64,000 nucleotides of DNA from Montifringilla adamsi (lineage: Eukaryota; Chordata; Aves; Passeriformes; Passeridae), in NCBI GenBank assembly GCA_017590115.1, contig JAGGNK010013003.1:3282431-3346430 (forward strand), read 5' to 3'. A program made the position numbers and the translations under genes. Positions 1-31,090 of the stretch are shown piece by piece. The notes below the pieces were generated by a model. That model was not told where the DNA came from. It worked only from the letters and a program-made list of their open reading frames with translations, and searched no databases. How positions within the stretch are numbered: position 1 is the first letter of the stretch; each line of letters starts with the position of its first letter.

Positions 1-660
1 TTACCCTTATGAGGTAAACTGTTCCAAAACCTATGTTAACCCTCTGTCAGGTTACCCAGGATGCTGCTAACAGCCACAGAGGTGCTTTCCCACCACCCTC
101 CCAACACAGTGTCCAGAGGGCTTATTTTGAGCCAGGCACACTTGAAAACAGCCAGATGCAACAAGCCCTGTGTTGTGCTTGACCCCCTGATTGCTTGGAA
201 ATTGTCTGGAAAACATCTTTCCAGAGCACCTCTACTCAAAATTTCAGTGGAGACATCCAGGTATGTGACGCAGCTGCAGAAAACACCACCAGAAATTTGA
301 TGATGAAGGAATAAATACAGCAGACAGCAATACAGGAAATGAAGCACAGATGTACATATGAAAAATCAGGGGTTTAATGATAAATAAGCAAGTAAGAAAG
401 ATAATAAAGAACCAGTAAGTGTTTGACATATTCAGTGTCTGACATATTCAAAATCTTTCCCACACCAGATTCATAGTCTTCAATTAGATGGAATCTATCA
501 TGGGAGTAAAGTGTCAGCTTTAGAACTTAAGCATCCATTAGTAGCATTAATCTGAAAGCAAAATTTGGGATCTCATTCTTGGAACCACTTGTTACAAGTT
601 TTTCTGATCAGCTGTGAGGGACTGATAAATGTTAAGACTAAAATGTCTCAACCTTGTTTG
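1..660. other. Intergenic sequence beyond the POLR3F 3' end
   Basis: No coding exon with splice support is visible on either strand. A plus-strand AATAAA at 310-315 could be the 3' end of a convergent gene entering from the left. In mammals RBBP9 lies tail-to-tail with POLR3F, but no RBBP9 coding sequence is recognisable here, so this is only an inference from synteny. Confidence 0.3.
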
Positions 661-663
661 AAC

Positions 664-699
664 TTTATTTTGAACTGTTGCTTATAAATCTATTTTATT
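664..699 (-). terminator. Candidate poly(A) signals of POLR3F
   Basis: Two AATAAA hexamers on the minus strand (TTTATT at 694-699 and 664-669 on the plus strand) lie about 240-270 bases after the POLR3F stop codon. They are the first canonical signals downstream and would give a short 3' UTR. Which one is used cannot be decided from sequence. Confidence 0.45.
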
Positions 700-933
700 A
701 ACCACCTTAGTTGCCATCTCCAATTTTGACTGATTTCCACTTCAGCCTTTATCTTCAGCACTGACTCCACTTCCAGTCCACTCCCAGGATACCTCACACA
801 ACTGATACATGGCTGGTTTGTCACTCCATGTCCTGAAGATGCTTACAAATTTAGAAGTCCGCTTTTAAAAAAAGCATTCTGCTTTGTCACTTTGGCTGTG
901 AAGGATGAATCCAGTTTACAGTTTCCTTTCACT

Positions 934-3900
934 TTAAAACTCCAACCATTCTGTCATATAAATACAGTTTGATGGAGAAATCTCACCACCTTCATGACAA
1001 TCATCAAAAACCTGCAAAAGAAAACCCTGTGTCACAGAGTAATTACTTCCAGTTGGATGGTGCTTGCTGTGTGTAACATGCTCCCATGTTTTCTGCTGCT
1101 TTCCCAGTAGATCAGCATTAGTCTAAGAGAGGCCAAAACCTAGGAAGTTTTATGGCAGCTCTGAGGGAGAAGAGAAAAACCCCACAGAAGAGAAAGATCC
1201 CACCACAAAGGGACATGCTGGCAAGTTTTACCTACAAACCAATTCACAGTCCAGAGAGGCGAGACTAAAAGCTAGAGAGAAATAATTTAGCTTTGTAAAA
1301 ACACAGGCAAACGTGGGATCAGAAATAACTTAATTTGGAACAGGCTACACTTGACAGCATCCTTTCACATAGAGTCCAGTAAAGAGACAGGCTGCAAGTG
1401 GGAACCACCTGGCAGAGCAGGTGTTCAGACCAAGTACAGAACCTGTTACACCACAGCTAAGGCCTCACAGGCAGCTTTTAAGCACAGCTGGCTGAGCCCT
1501 GAGGCTGACTCATGGGCAGAACTTGCCATGTGCCATCTGGCCACTGCAGGCCTGTGTTCAAGAGCTGCATGCACCACTAATGATACACAGAATTGGTTAC
1601 TCACAGGGCAGAGTCCACAGGGTGTCCTGACCAATCCAGTGGGCTGGATGAGAGGACTGACGGCTCTGTACAGCCTCATCTGCCCATCCACGCTGCCCAC
1701 TGTCCCCTCCTTGGCAGCAATAATGGTCATCTCCACTTTGCCATCATAGATCAGAGTATTCAAAATGGTCTCAATGTCTTCCATTGACAACTCTACCTAA
1801 GAAACAATTTGTGAAATAGATGTTAGGAAAGATGTGTGCCAGTGAGTCCTGCAAGGAGGAAAGGAGCAAACACCATGAGTAACAAATCAGAGTTCTAGCC
1901 TAGCCCAGAAAAAGGCACCAGTCTCACTGGGAACTTGATGGAGTTGTGCAGATGCAAAAAGAAAAGCAAATACTAATACCTCCTACCTCCTGAGCATTTC
2001 TGATTTGCACTAGCCTTGGTCTTACCAAAAAGAACTTCCCTATGCAACTGAGATGTCTCCATCAGCCTAGCACAATACAGTTCCAGTTCTGGAGGAAAAC
2101 AGTTATGAAAGAAGAAAAAGACAAGACTGCTAAAGATATACTTGTTGATATACCCCGTAATGGTGGGGTATTTTTCCTCTTCTTTTTTACCCTCCCCTAA
2201 AATTCCTTGAAGTGCATATGTAAACTTAAAGAGAAATGATGAAATCTAAACCAGCTGAGACAGCTAACAAGGATGTGAATGCTAATTCTTTTACACATCG
2301 TTGAAAACCCACATGCACAAGCTATCCTGGTATGCCAAGCAGTATCAATAACCCTCCCCAAAAAGCAATGAAGCCACAAAGCTCACCTCCACTACACAAG
2401 ACACTTATGAGACCTTCAGCAAGTTTGCAGTACCCAGCTCCTAGAGCTAATCATGCACTGACAATGTGAACAGCAGTGAGATCAATCTGTTCTGACCTTA
2501 CTGATGCCCAGTTCACAGATGTATTTCCACACCTCATGGGATGAGGCAAACGAGCTGTTCCTCTGTATCATGGGATTCTGTTTGCTGTCTCGAGCTGCCT
2601 CTGCCTGAGAAAAAGCAAAGGTTAGAGTCAGCACTCGCTGCCAAGAGTCTCCTTCGTGGTTCAGTTTCAGGCAGACTCAAAAACAAAACTTGTTTTCCAT
2701 TTCTGGGACATGTTTAGCATTTAAAGCCACATTCTTAAAACTGGTCTATGTGAGACAATGCAATGCACAATCAAATATCATTTTATAATAAATGACATAA
2801 AATTTACACTGTAATTCAGATTAATATGGGAATACCAGCATTTGGCATTTTGTTGAAAAAAAAATGTTTCTGCTGTACTTACAGCCAATTAAAAATATAT
2901 TGTAATGGAACAGACACATGCTAGAATCTGCAGAAATATTTAATGAACCAGAGACAATTTAGACTAGGGGCAATTGTGTTCTAGGCAGAACTACCTGACT
3001 GACTGCTACCTTACACCCTCTCAGAAATGAGGTGCTCTGCAGAAACCACAGTGACTTTTCCTAGATTTTTTGGTCCTGTGGTCTTTGCTACCTGGTTTGT
3101 GTCTTAGTTTAAGACAATTATATGATAACTCCAAAATTAGTTAGTTTTAACCCTTTAGTTTTAACCAATCTCCTTCCACCAATAAATAGACAAAATGGGA
3201 GAAGACAAAAGGGAAAAAATATCAAATAAAAGACAACAGCCTCGGCAGTTCCAGAAATTCCACAAAGAACAGTCAGAGGGGAACAGGGACAAATCAAAAT
3301 CTGGACAAACAATTTTTGGCCAAAAGGCTCCAATGCTGCCAAAAACGCTGGAAAAAACTTCCCAGCAAGTTACAGGTCCGCCTCCTCCTTGACAAACAAA
3401 CGGCAGGCGGCTGGAAAATCGCAGAGAGAGCGTCTGACTGCTCCTCGGCTGGAAAAGGTATTGCGAAATTCCCTCAGGAGCAGGTCTGGACTGCAAAGTG
3501 CAGCTTCTCGGGTTTGAAAAATGCATATTTTATGATTGGCTTTTCGCAAATATTAAAATGAATATTGTATGTGTTATGTTAGAAAGTTATGCTGTATTAA
3601 TTTTCTTAAGTAGTGTGTTAAATATAGTTTTAGGTTATAACATAATGTTAAAATAGAAACTGTGCTATGTAAGATACTTTTTTAAAGAGAGGACTTGCAC
3701 CAGATAGCAGCCACAGGACACCTAAATCTTTCAGAGAAAAAGAATTTATTGCCCCATTATCAGAAGAACTAACTTCTTCCTGCCTCACTCAGCCCTGAAG
3801 ATGCAGTTAGGATTCAGAGGAAGAAGTTGACACTGGCCAGACAGAATCCTTTTTTTGAATGGAATTATGCATCACGTATGAGGTGCATGAATATGCAACA

Positions 3901-6900
3901 GGCTATCATTTTTAAGGGTTAATCCTCTGTTAATGTGGGTCCTTTTTCGGGCTTATTTTGCCCAGAAAGAGCTACCCGGACTGTCCGTAACTCTTTGTTT
4001 TTATTGTCTCATATTGTCCTAAATCCTAATTGTCCAAATTTTTATTACTATTAAACTTCTAAAATTTTAAAAACAAGTGATTGGCGTTTTTCACATCGGG
4101 CATGACTTGAAGACCCGCCCCAGACAATCCCCTCGGGCACCCAGGGAGAACAAGGGCGTTCCCCTCATGTCCATTTCCATTTTTAAAGGGATCCTGCACC
4201 CTCCCCTTCCAGGATAAAACACACAAGTTCCTCTTTCCCGGGTTGCTGGCTCTTAGGGATGGTAATACTCTTGGGCAGGCTGGCACACAGAAGATAAAGA
4301 ATACACAATTTTGGGTCAACTAGGACAGTTTGTCATTGGACCTCGGGGATAAAAGGCCTTCCCTCCTTGTCCAGGGTGTAAAAATACTCATCATTAAATA
4401 CAACACCATCACACCTACTGTGACAAAAATAATAGTCCAGTATGGATTTGCCAATCTAGCTGCAATAATGGCCAACACTTACGGAAAACCTAAGCCTTGC
4501 CTGGCACCTGTTTACACAACAAACGGCAGGTGACTTTGGCACTCACCTTGCTCTGCAGAAACTTAAAACACTGTTGATTTAACACCTCCACAAACTCAGA
4601 CTCGAAGTCCTGGTCACTGTACCAGGCCCCTCCAGTGACGGAGCGGTCGGGCTGCAGGTTGTACAGCATGTAGACCTTCTTCTTGGATGCCTGGGAAGGG
4701 AAATGTACAGCTCTCAACAGCTGAAAGCCTCCATCAGGAAGGAACATGTGAGCAGATAATCTGCAAAAGAGCTTTATTACTCCTATACCTAAGGCACAGC
4801 AACCCACCTGACTCCAGCTACCCTCAACCTGCTTGACCCTCAGGAAACACAGAGGTAAAGAGAAGATCAACTCATTTTGATTCCTAATAATTTTATAACA
4901 CGGTGTTGGAAGACCAGATGAAGCCAGCATCTTTCGCACGAACACAAACAAGCCACTGCTTTGCTGTGTCCAACTTCTCTACCCCCACCTGCTTTACCAG
5001 ACCCAGTGAGAACCAGACACCTGGAAGCAGACAGCAGAGAAGCTGACCTGTGCACCCAGTATCTGCTGCACCTCAAACCTGCACACTGAAGGCAGAGAGT
5101 CAAACACTGCTGCACAGTCAAAGACAAAGCTGGAGGCAAAATGAGGTTTCTCTGCCCCCCAGGCCCCTGTTAAAAGCATACAAAGCATGCAGCAGATGCT
5201 TGAAATTATTAAAAAAGGGTCACAAATACTCACTGCCACAGATTTAACTGCTTTAATTAATTTCTTGCTTTCCAAGTTTTTCAGTATCTTGTTGATCTCT
5301 GTTAAAGGCAGATTGCTTTTGTACCTAATGTCCCTGCTCCAAATACCTTTTAAAAAACAGAGAAGTGAACAGAAATAAATAGAAGAAACCATTTGTTTCC
5401 ATACATACCAACCAAAAGTCACATCAGACACTGCTTGGGTTGCCTGCCTGCCACTCCCAGCAAAAGGGAAGGAATGGACAGAAGGGATTGGGGAAAAACA
5501 AGCAGGTATGGGGCATTAGATTTTATATTTGTATTGTCTGGGCAAGCATTTGTGACTTTGGACAGGAATGGTCCCATAAGCAAACAGAGTTAGTACCATT
5601 CACAATCATAATTTAAAGTACCTTTGTTGCCTGCATCCTCTATGATTTGGTAAACCAGTTTCTCTTGATTGTCAGAACCTTTCATTTTACTGTAAACCAA
5701 GACAGACATCAGGATTTATTTAAAGGTCCAAAATTTGAAAGAAGTTTGATTTGTTTTAAACAAGAACTGAAGTTTCATTTGTTTTAAACAACAACTGAAG
5801 TTTCATTTTTTTTTAAACAAGAATTGTGTTCCCAACATACTTACCCAGCAGACACAGGCTTACCTGGCATTTTGGGAATCTTTGATTCTGTACAGGAGAC
5901 CTGCACTGCTTCTCAGAAGGTCCAGCTGCCCCTAGGAGAGATGGACACAATACATTTACTTTCCTTCAAACAGCTTGTTTCAGAAGGTGTTTTAGAAAAA
6001 TACTCTGAAATTCTAAAATAAAAACCTTGTTTAATGTCAACTAAATAAAGAAAAATGAAAACTAACATTTCTAACCACTGGAAACAATAACAGCCTTGAG
6101 GATATTTTTCCCCCCTGACAAATTTCCACTTATCATCAGCTATCAGAAATAACAAACAGTTCCTCACCCTTCCCACAACATCTGCACAATTCCTATTATT
6201 TCTCCTGACTTTCACATGGTACAGGGGACTTCCAGTTCTTGCACACTTTGCTCTCAGTTCCCACCAATGCAGTCATTTCCACGGCAACCCAGAAATCACG
6301 GCGGAGCTCTGGAACAATTCTAAGTTCCAGCAGCAAAGTTCTGCTTTTTACTAAGTGGCCATCACTGGAAAGCTGCCAACTTTGATGGGCAGTGACCCTT
6401 AGAAGCAAATTACTCTCATGTCTCACACACACCAAGAGACTGTTCTGCTGTGCATGCTTGTGGCCAGCAAAGTCCTTCTTTCCTCTTTTGAAGGGGAAAG
6501 CAGTTGGACAAGCCTAAGGGTGTAAGTGTGTAAAACAGCATTAATCAACATTCGCTCTCTCACTCCCAGCTCATCCTTTCCTACAGTAACAGCCTTGGTT
6601 GTTACAGTTTTGGCAGGTTCCTGTGTGCCTTCAGAGCAATCCACAAGCTTGGGATTTTGTGGGGGGTCAGAGAACACCCCCACCTACGAGACCATGGGCT
6701 CACATCCTCCTTTTCTCTAGAGCTAACTAACTGCCCATCCCTAATGGGTCTTGTGGTTATGTGTGTGCTGAGGAAGATGGGAAGGTGGGCTGTCCCTACC
6801 ATGGAGAGCAGCCTGTTGATGGCCACGGCTCTCTGCTGGGCTTCCATGTGAGGCATGTCATTCTGGATCACCTGGTCCGTGATGCCATGGGGGAACTGGT

Positions 6901-7410
6901 GGCACAGCTCAAGGATCCTGCAGGAGGAGAGAAGCAACTTTAAAAGTGCTGTTCTGCTGCGTCCAAACTCAAATCCAAACAGCACTGGAGTCAGGATGGA
7001 AGAGAGTGACAAGAGCAACTCAGGGGAAAAGGTATCCATCAATTGCTTCCTCAGGGAGCTCGGCACCAACTCCCTGTGCACCATTTCCCTTTCCAAGACC
7101 ACAAAAACTCCGGGACAGCCGAAAGTGACCTGACCCAACCCTCACTACCCCCTAAGCACCTCCCAACACGAAACCCTCAGCGTGCCCAACAACCCTCTCC
7201 TTCAGCACCCGTCTGATTAACACTCGGCCGTCGAACCACCCCCCACAGGCCTTGAACGACAAGGCCCCGCCACGCCCGCTGCCCCCCGCCCCAAAACCCG
7301 TCCTTCGTGGCCTCCACACAGCCAGTCCATGGTTGCCTGCGGCGTCCGCAGCACCTGCTCTCGATGTCCATGGGATCGGGTACCTCCGGCTTCACCTTCA
7401 CCTCCGCCAT
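934..7410 (-). CDS. POLR3F: DNA-directed RNA polymerase III subunit RPC6 (9 coding exons, 314 aa)
   Basis: RPC6/RPC39 belongs to the RPC3-RPC6-RPC7 subcomplex of nuclear RNA polymerase III, which opens promoters and contacts TFIIIB at tRNA and 5S genes. Coding exons in transcript order: 7355-7410, 6800-6917, 5864-5931, 5622-5689, 5234-5346, 4547-4690, 2497-2604, 1605-1796, 934-1011. They total 945 bp, and every junction keeps frame with GT-AG borders. The protein starts MAEVKVKPEV and ends MTEWLEF. Residues about 15-80 and 85-155 match the tandem winged helices of the family (ELCHQFPHGITDQ; IWSRDIRYKSNLPLTEINKI). Cys285, Cys288, Cys294 and Cys305 are the C-terminal cysteines known to hold a 4Fe-4S cluster in human RPC6. 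Length is close to the human protein's. The ATG lies in the CpG-rich promoter shared with DZANK1. The intron between 2604 and 4547 holds an LTR-like insertion, and the intron at 5690-5863 holds a 28-bp repeat. Nothing looks broken. Confidence 0.97.
3098..4095 (+). mobile_element. LTR-like endogenous retrovirus sequence (possible ERVL-type LTR)
   Basis: This block sits in the POLR3F intron between coding exons 6 and 7, antisense to the gene. It begins TGTGTCTTAG and ends GTTTTTCACA, so it has TG...CA ends. Near the right end, an ATTAAA at 4050-4055 lies about 40 bases before the terminus, as expected of an LTR with R and U5. The sequence around 3960-4095 resembles passerine ERVL LTR tails as I remember them. 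I cannot find a clean target-site duplication, so the right border is uncertain. Sequence to about 4400 could be internal leader or ordinary intron. No retroviral gene is preserved. Confidence 0.45.
5741..5824. repeat. Three-copy 28-bp tandem repeat in a POLR3F intron
   Basis: Three consecutive 28-bp units start at 5741, 5769 and 5797. Each begins GAAGTTT and carries TTTTAAACAA before the unit end. They differ at only a few positions. The array lies in the short intron between coding exons 3 and 4. Confidence 0.85.
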
Positions 7411-7680
7411 AGCAGGGGGGCTCCGGCGCGGCGGGATGACGTCAGAGACGCGCGACTGCGGGAGGGGGCGGGGCCGGTTGCCGCGCAACGGCCAATGGGC
7501 GGCGGGAGCGGCGGGCGCGGCGTCCCTGGAAACGGAGCGGGAGGAGCGGGATCCAGCGGGATCGGGCGGGATCCAGCGGGTGAGCAGGGGCTAGGCAGCA
7601 GCGATGGAGCGGGGCGAGGTGTGGGGGCCGCCGGGGATGCGATCCCAAAAGCTGGAGCGGGGCCCGCGTAGCTTGGGTGT
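7411..7680. promoter_or_regulatory. Divergent CpG-rich promoter of POLR3F and DZANK1
   Basis: The POLR3F ATG (minus) is at 7410, and the sequence to about 7680 is GC- and CpG-rich in contrast to the AT-rich introns on both sides. It contains a perfect palindromic CRE (TGACGTCA, 7437-7444), a GC box (GGGGCGGGG, 7465-7473), an RFX-like X-box (7477-7489) and a CCAAT box (7492-7496). No TATA box is obvious. A plus-strand donor-like GTGAGC at 7580 could end a non-coding first exon of DZANK1, whose first coding exon begins only at 8551. That first exon is inferred. Confidence 0.8.
7477..7489. promoter_or_regulatory. RFX-type X-box palindrome
   Basis: GTTGCCGCGCAAC is a perfect inverted repeat (GTTGC / GCAAC, 3-bp spacer). 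It differs at one base from the X-box consensus GTNRCC N(0-3) RGYAAC bound by RFX factors, which drive ciliary genes. It lies between the two divergent start regions. Confidence 0.6.
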
Positions 7681-8532
7681 GCCAAGAGCGGGGGGAGCGT
7701 GAGGGAAAGGATGAACGCCTGCCCCTCAGGCCGGGGATGGAGCTGATCCGCCCGGGGTTCGGGGGTGTGTGTCAGAGGATGGACTGGGCTCGGCTCGGTG
7801 GTGCTCAAAAATGGGACAGGAGGAAACAGAGAGAATCTGGGACACGGGAAGTGCCCCGCTTCCACGGGAAAGGTTCAGCCGCGCCCTGCAAAGGAGCACT
7901 GGGACAGACTGGCCAGAGAGGGTGGGGTGGCCCTCGCTGCCTGCAGTGATGGGAAGCATCAGAGTTGTTCTGGAGCACTGCAGGGTTGGTGACAGAACCA
8001 AATTCTTGTAGCCCAGACGTGTTTCCTGGCCCTGAGCATCAATTCCCAAGATCTGGAGTACATTCTCTGTTTTGTAAAATGTCATATCCAAATGCAATTT
8101 TTCGTTCTTGAATTACATGGCATGATAATGGCTATGTACATCAGGATAGATCAGGTTTGGCACCTGTTTCATGGATATATTCTGGATTCACATGATAACT
8201 GGCATAAGCTTAAGAAATAGCTGGTTTTCTGTAGTCCTTTCCAGGGCATCCTGTACTTACTCAGGTGGCCATAGTGGGACGAGGATGGTTTCACATCTGC
8301 CATGGTTAGAGTGGAGATTCCTGTCCCTTCCTCCTTCCATGTATCACTGACATGAGGTGCTAATGCTGTTAATCTCAAACACACAGAATCACAGTCACAG
8401 GATGGTTTAAAGAATCCAGTGTTCCCTCTTTAAGAGAAACAAAAACAAGGAGTCATGCTAAAAGACTGTATTTCTCAGTGCATTCTTCTTTTTAGGAAAA
8501 TTATTGTCTGCCTTTTTACTTTTCTATTTTAA

Positions 8533-28775
<20,243 letters not shown>

Positions 28776-28840
28776 GCAAATTTACGTGACACAGGAACAT
28801 CGTTCTCATTAATGTGTTATTACAACAAACTTTTTCCCCA

Positions 28841-28846
28841 AATAAA
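28841..28846 (+). terminator. Poly(A) signal of DZANK1
   Basis: AATAAA lies 66 bases after the proposed DZANK1 stop. It supports transcription ending here with the read-through last exon, although a further 3' exon cannot be excluded. Confidence 0.6.
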
Positions 28847-29281
28847 GCTGAAGGTTGTTTAACTTTGGGAGCACCTGATCACGTGTGTCCAGCTCTGTCT
28901 GCAGAATCCACGACCCTGTGTGATCAGCTTGGGCCCTGTAACAAACAGTTTCTCCAAGATTGCCCCATTCCTTTCCAGCAGTTCAGAGCACAATTCCCCT
29001 CTGACTGCACTCTACTCTGCAAATTTCCTTTCCAAACAAAGGGACAAACCAAACCTTCCCAGGCACAAATACATTTCAATGTCTCTGAAACATCTGTAAT
29101 TCCTGATGGACACTGCTTATGAGAGTTTGACACTTGAGCAACAGCACTGCAAGCTGTAACTGATGAGCTTCATTTCCTTTTTGATGTTAAAACTGCAACC
29201 AGTGCAGCCCACTGCAGTAAAGGTCAGAGTCTTGTCCTCCAGAAAATCGAGTAAAACTACTTTGTTGTTCTGCCTTCAACT
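28847..29281. other. Short convergent interval between DZANK1 and the BIRC5-like gene
   Basis: This region separates the plus-strand DZANK1 poly(A) signal from the minus-strand signal of the survivin-like gene. I looked for the canonical last DZANK1 exon here and found no reading frame that fits. No repeat was recognised. Confidence 0.5.
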
Positions 29282-29287
29282 TTTATT
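29282..29287 (-). terminator. Poly(A) signal of the BIRC5-like gene
   Basis: TTTATT on the plus strand is AATAAA on the minus strand, about 600 bases after the stop codon at 29888. This implies a 3' UTR of about 0.6 kb containing an A-rich/T-rich tract. Confidence 0.5.
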
Positions 29288-29564
29288 TATAAATGCATCA
29301 ACACGAGGCAGCAGCCAACTACAAACAGAAATTTACAAGAATACCAGGCACACTAAGGTGTGGTATAACTCAGTGTTATTAGCCACAATCCTAAATCCCT
29401 GAAATATTTTTAAAACTTCTACATCCCAAAGTATCTAAAAGCATCAGTATATTCAGTACAAACATGGAAATACATGTCAACTCCTATGAGAAACATAAGT
29501 TTTAGCACCAGAGCTACCAGTATCTTTATGAGACAGCAATACCTCTAAACAGGTGGATTTACAA

Positions 29565-29625
29565 CAACACCAAAAAAAAAAAAAAAAAACCACCAAAAAA
29601 AAAAAAGAACCACAAAAAAAACCCC
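29565..29625. repeat. A-rich simple repeat
   Basis: Runs of A broken by CCACC or C sit in the putative 3' UTR of the BIRC5-like gene (T-rich in its transcript). Confidence 0.75.
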
Positions 29626-29887
29626 CACAAGTAAACCCACAAATAATAATCCTGTAAAAACCAGCAGGAAAATTAGGAGAATCCTTGCAGAAAAAGATTT
29701 TGTATGCAATGCATCAAACCCCAGGTACTTCCCAGACAGACTGGGAGGAGTGAAGCAGAATTCCCTCTGCTCCTCAGGGACAGCCAGTCTGGAAGCAGCC
29801 TCAGGAAACACGGCCATTCAGTCACGGGGCAGTGCCACAGCACCTGGACAAGAGAGATGTCACTGGCAACTCTGAAGCTGCAGCAGT

Positions 29888-30763
29888 CTAGGCCAGATTC
29901 TTTATACTACAGCGCTGCATCTTGGCTTTATCTTCAACCTTGGTCATCTTCTGAGAAACCTCTTTCTTCTGCAAAGAGTAAAAGTGATACGATGTTACTA
30001 AGTGGAGTATGTTCAGCTTCGAGGAGAAAGCAGGATACATCCTGCATAAAGCATGGCTGAGAACCAGGAAAGGGGACACCGGCTGATGCAGCCCGAGCCT
30101 GGATGCAACAGGCACTTTGCACAAAGCCTCGTGTTAAGGAACGAGGCCAGCTGAACAATTCAAAGACAGGAAGCCGTGTACGTACAAGTGCCTTTCTCGT
30201 TCGCATTTTTTCCAGCTTCAGGAACTCCTGCACCGTCAGCTTAGGAGGTTCTTTCTGAAGAGAAAGAAAACCACAGGCGGCAGTGTGTTTTTTGTGCTCC
30301 TCCCTGAAAAGAGGTATAAAGAAAGAGAAAATAAAAGAGAAGGCAGCAGCTCCCAGCGAGCCACACGCAGCCGCTCTCCCCTGCCGAGCCACCAGCGGCT
30401 CCCCCGGGCCGGGGCGGTGCCGATCGGGGCGGAGGCCGAGGGAACCCCGGTACTCACAGGGGGTCGTCGTCGGGCTCCCAGCCCTCCAGCTCCTTGAGGC
30501 AGTAGAAGCACTGCGCCACGTCGGGGCTGTTCTCGCTGGGGCTGTGCACGAAGCCCGCCGCCGCCATCTGCGGGCACAGGGGAGGCCGTCAGCGCCCGCC
30601 CGGCCCCGCTCCCGCCGCCCCGGCCCCGCCGCCCCGGCCCCGCGCTCACCCGCTCGGGCGTGCAGGCGCAGCCCTCGGTGAAGGGCCAGTTGTGGAAGGT
30701 GGCGGCGCGGACGGAGTCGAAGTAGAGCCGCCACACCTCGGGCAGCACCTCCCGGCCCTCCAT
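29888..30763 (-). CDS. BIRC5L: Survivin-type BIR protein, baculoviral IAP repeat-containing 5-like (4 exons, 140 aa)
   Basis: Survivin is the BIR subunit of the chromosomal passenger complex: it reads histone H3 phospho-Thr3 at centromeres and binds borealin and INCENP. Exons: 30650-30763, 30458-30567, 30186-30303, 29888-29968 (423 bp). The splice layout is the classical four-exon BIRC5 layout, so this is a DNA-level paralogue and not a retrocopy. One BIR domain spans about residues 10-90: zinc ligands Cys58, Cys61, His78, Cys85; CDK1-type site Thr35-Pro36; and the H3-tail residues Lys63, Glu66, Asp71-73 and His81, all matching human survivin shifted by one. The C-terminal basic helix ([16 protein letters not shown]) is present, but the end (SIKNLA) differs from canonical survivin. 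The ATG at 30763 was chosen because the only upstream in-frame candidate is TTG. This could be a survivin paralogue (BIRC5.2/BIRC5L type) or the species' sole survivin. The symbol is provisional. Confidence 0.88.
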
Positions 30764-31090
30764 GGCCCCGTTCAAACGGCTGCGCGCGCGGGGCAGGGCG
30801 GGAGCGGGGCGGGCCCGCCGCCCTCACGGAGCCCGCGCAGCCAGCCGAAAGGAAGCTTTTCCTTGTGCAGCGAATCGGAGCTCAGGGAAACTCGTGGGCT
30901 TTGCCGCCCTGTTAGGAAAGGGTGAGGTTCCGCCTTTATTCTCCGGGAAAGCCGTGCTTTGTCAGGCTGTGCTCGGCTCCTCCTCTCAGTGCTACGGTCG
31001 CTGCCCAGCGGCGGGAAGCGCGGAGGAGCCGAGCCGGGGAGCAGGGCGGTGCTGGCTCCTCAAGCGCAGCTCGGGTGAGCCAGCAGCCGG
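30350..31090. promoter_or_regulatory. CpG island and promoter of the BIRC5-like gene
   Basis: The sequence is strongly CpG-rich across exons 1-2 and about 330 bases upstream of the ATG at 30763. No TATA box is seen. Transcription would run leftwards. Confidence 0.7.
30771..30776 (-). promoter_or_regulatory. CHR (cell-cycle genes homology region) element
   Basis: TTTGAA on the minus strand lies eight bases upstream of the survivin-like ATG, within GCCGTTTGAACGG. CHR elements bind the DREAM/MuvB complexes and confer G2/M expression on survivin-type and other mitotic genes. A GC-rich stretch (GCGCGCA) sits four bases upstream, where a CDE would be. Confidence 0.5.

Noticed and set aside
8384..8410. 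AATCACAGTCACAGGATGG as a CR1 tail
   Set aside because: It resembles CR1 3' repeats but is too short and isolated to call.
29934..30827. Uninterrupted 297-residue reading frame, minus strand
   Set aside because: It runs through the introns of the survivin-like gene in a shifted frame in a GC-rich region. The spliced four-exon model explains the conserved residues; the long frame does not.
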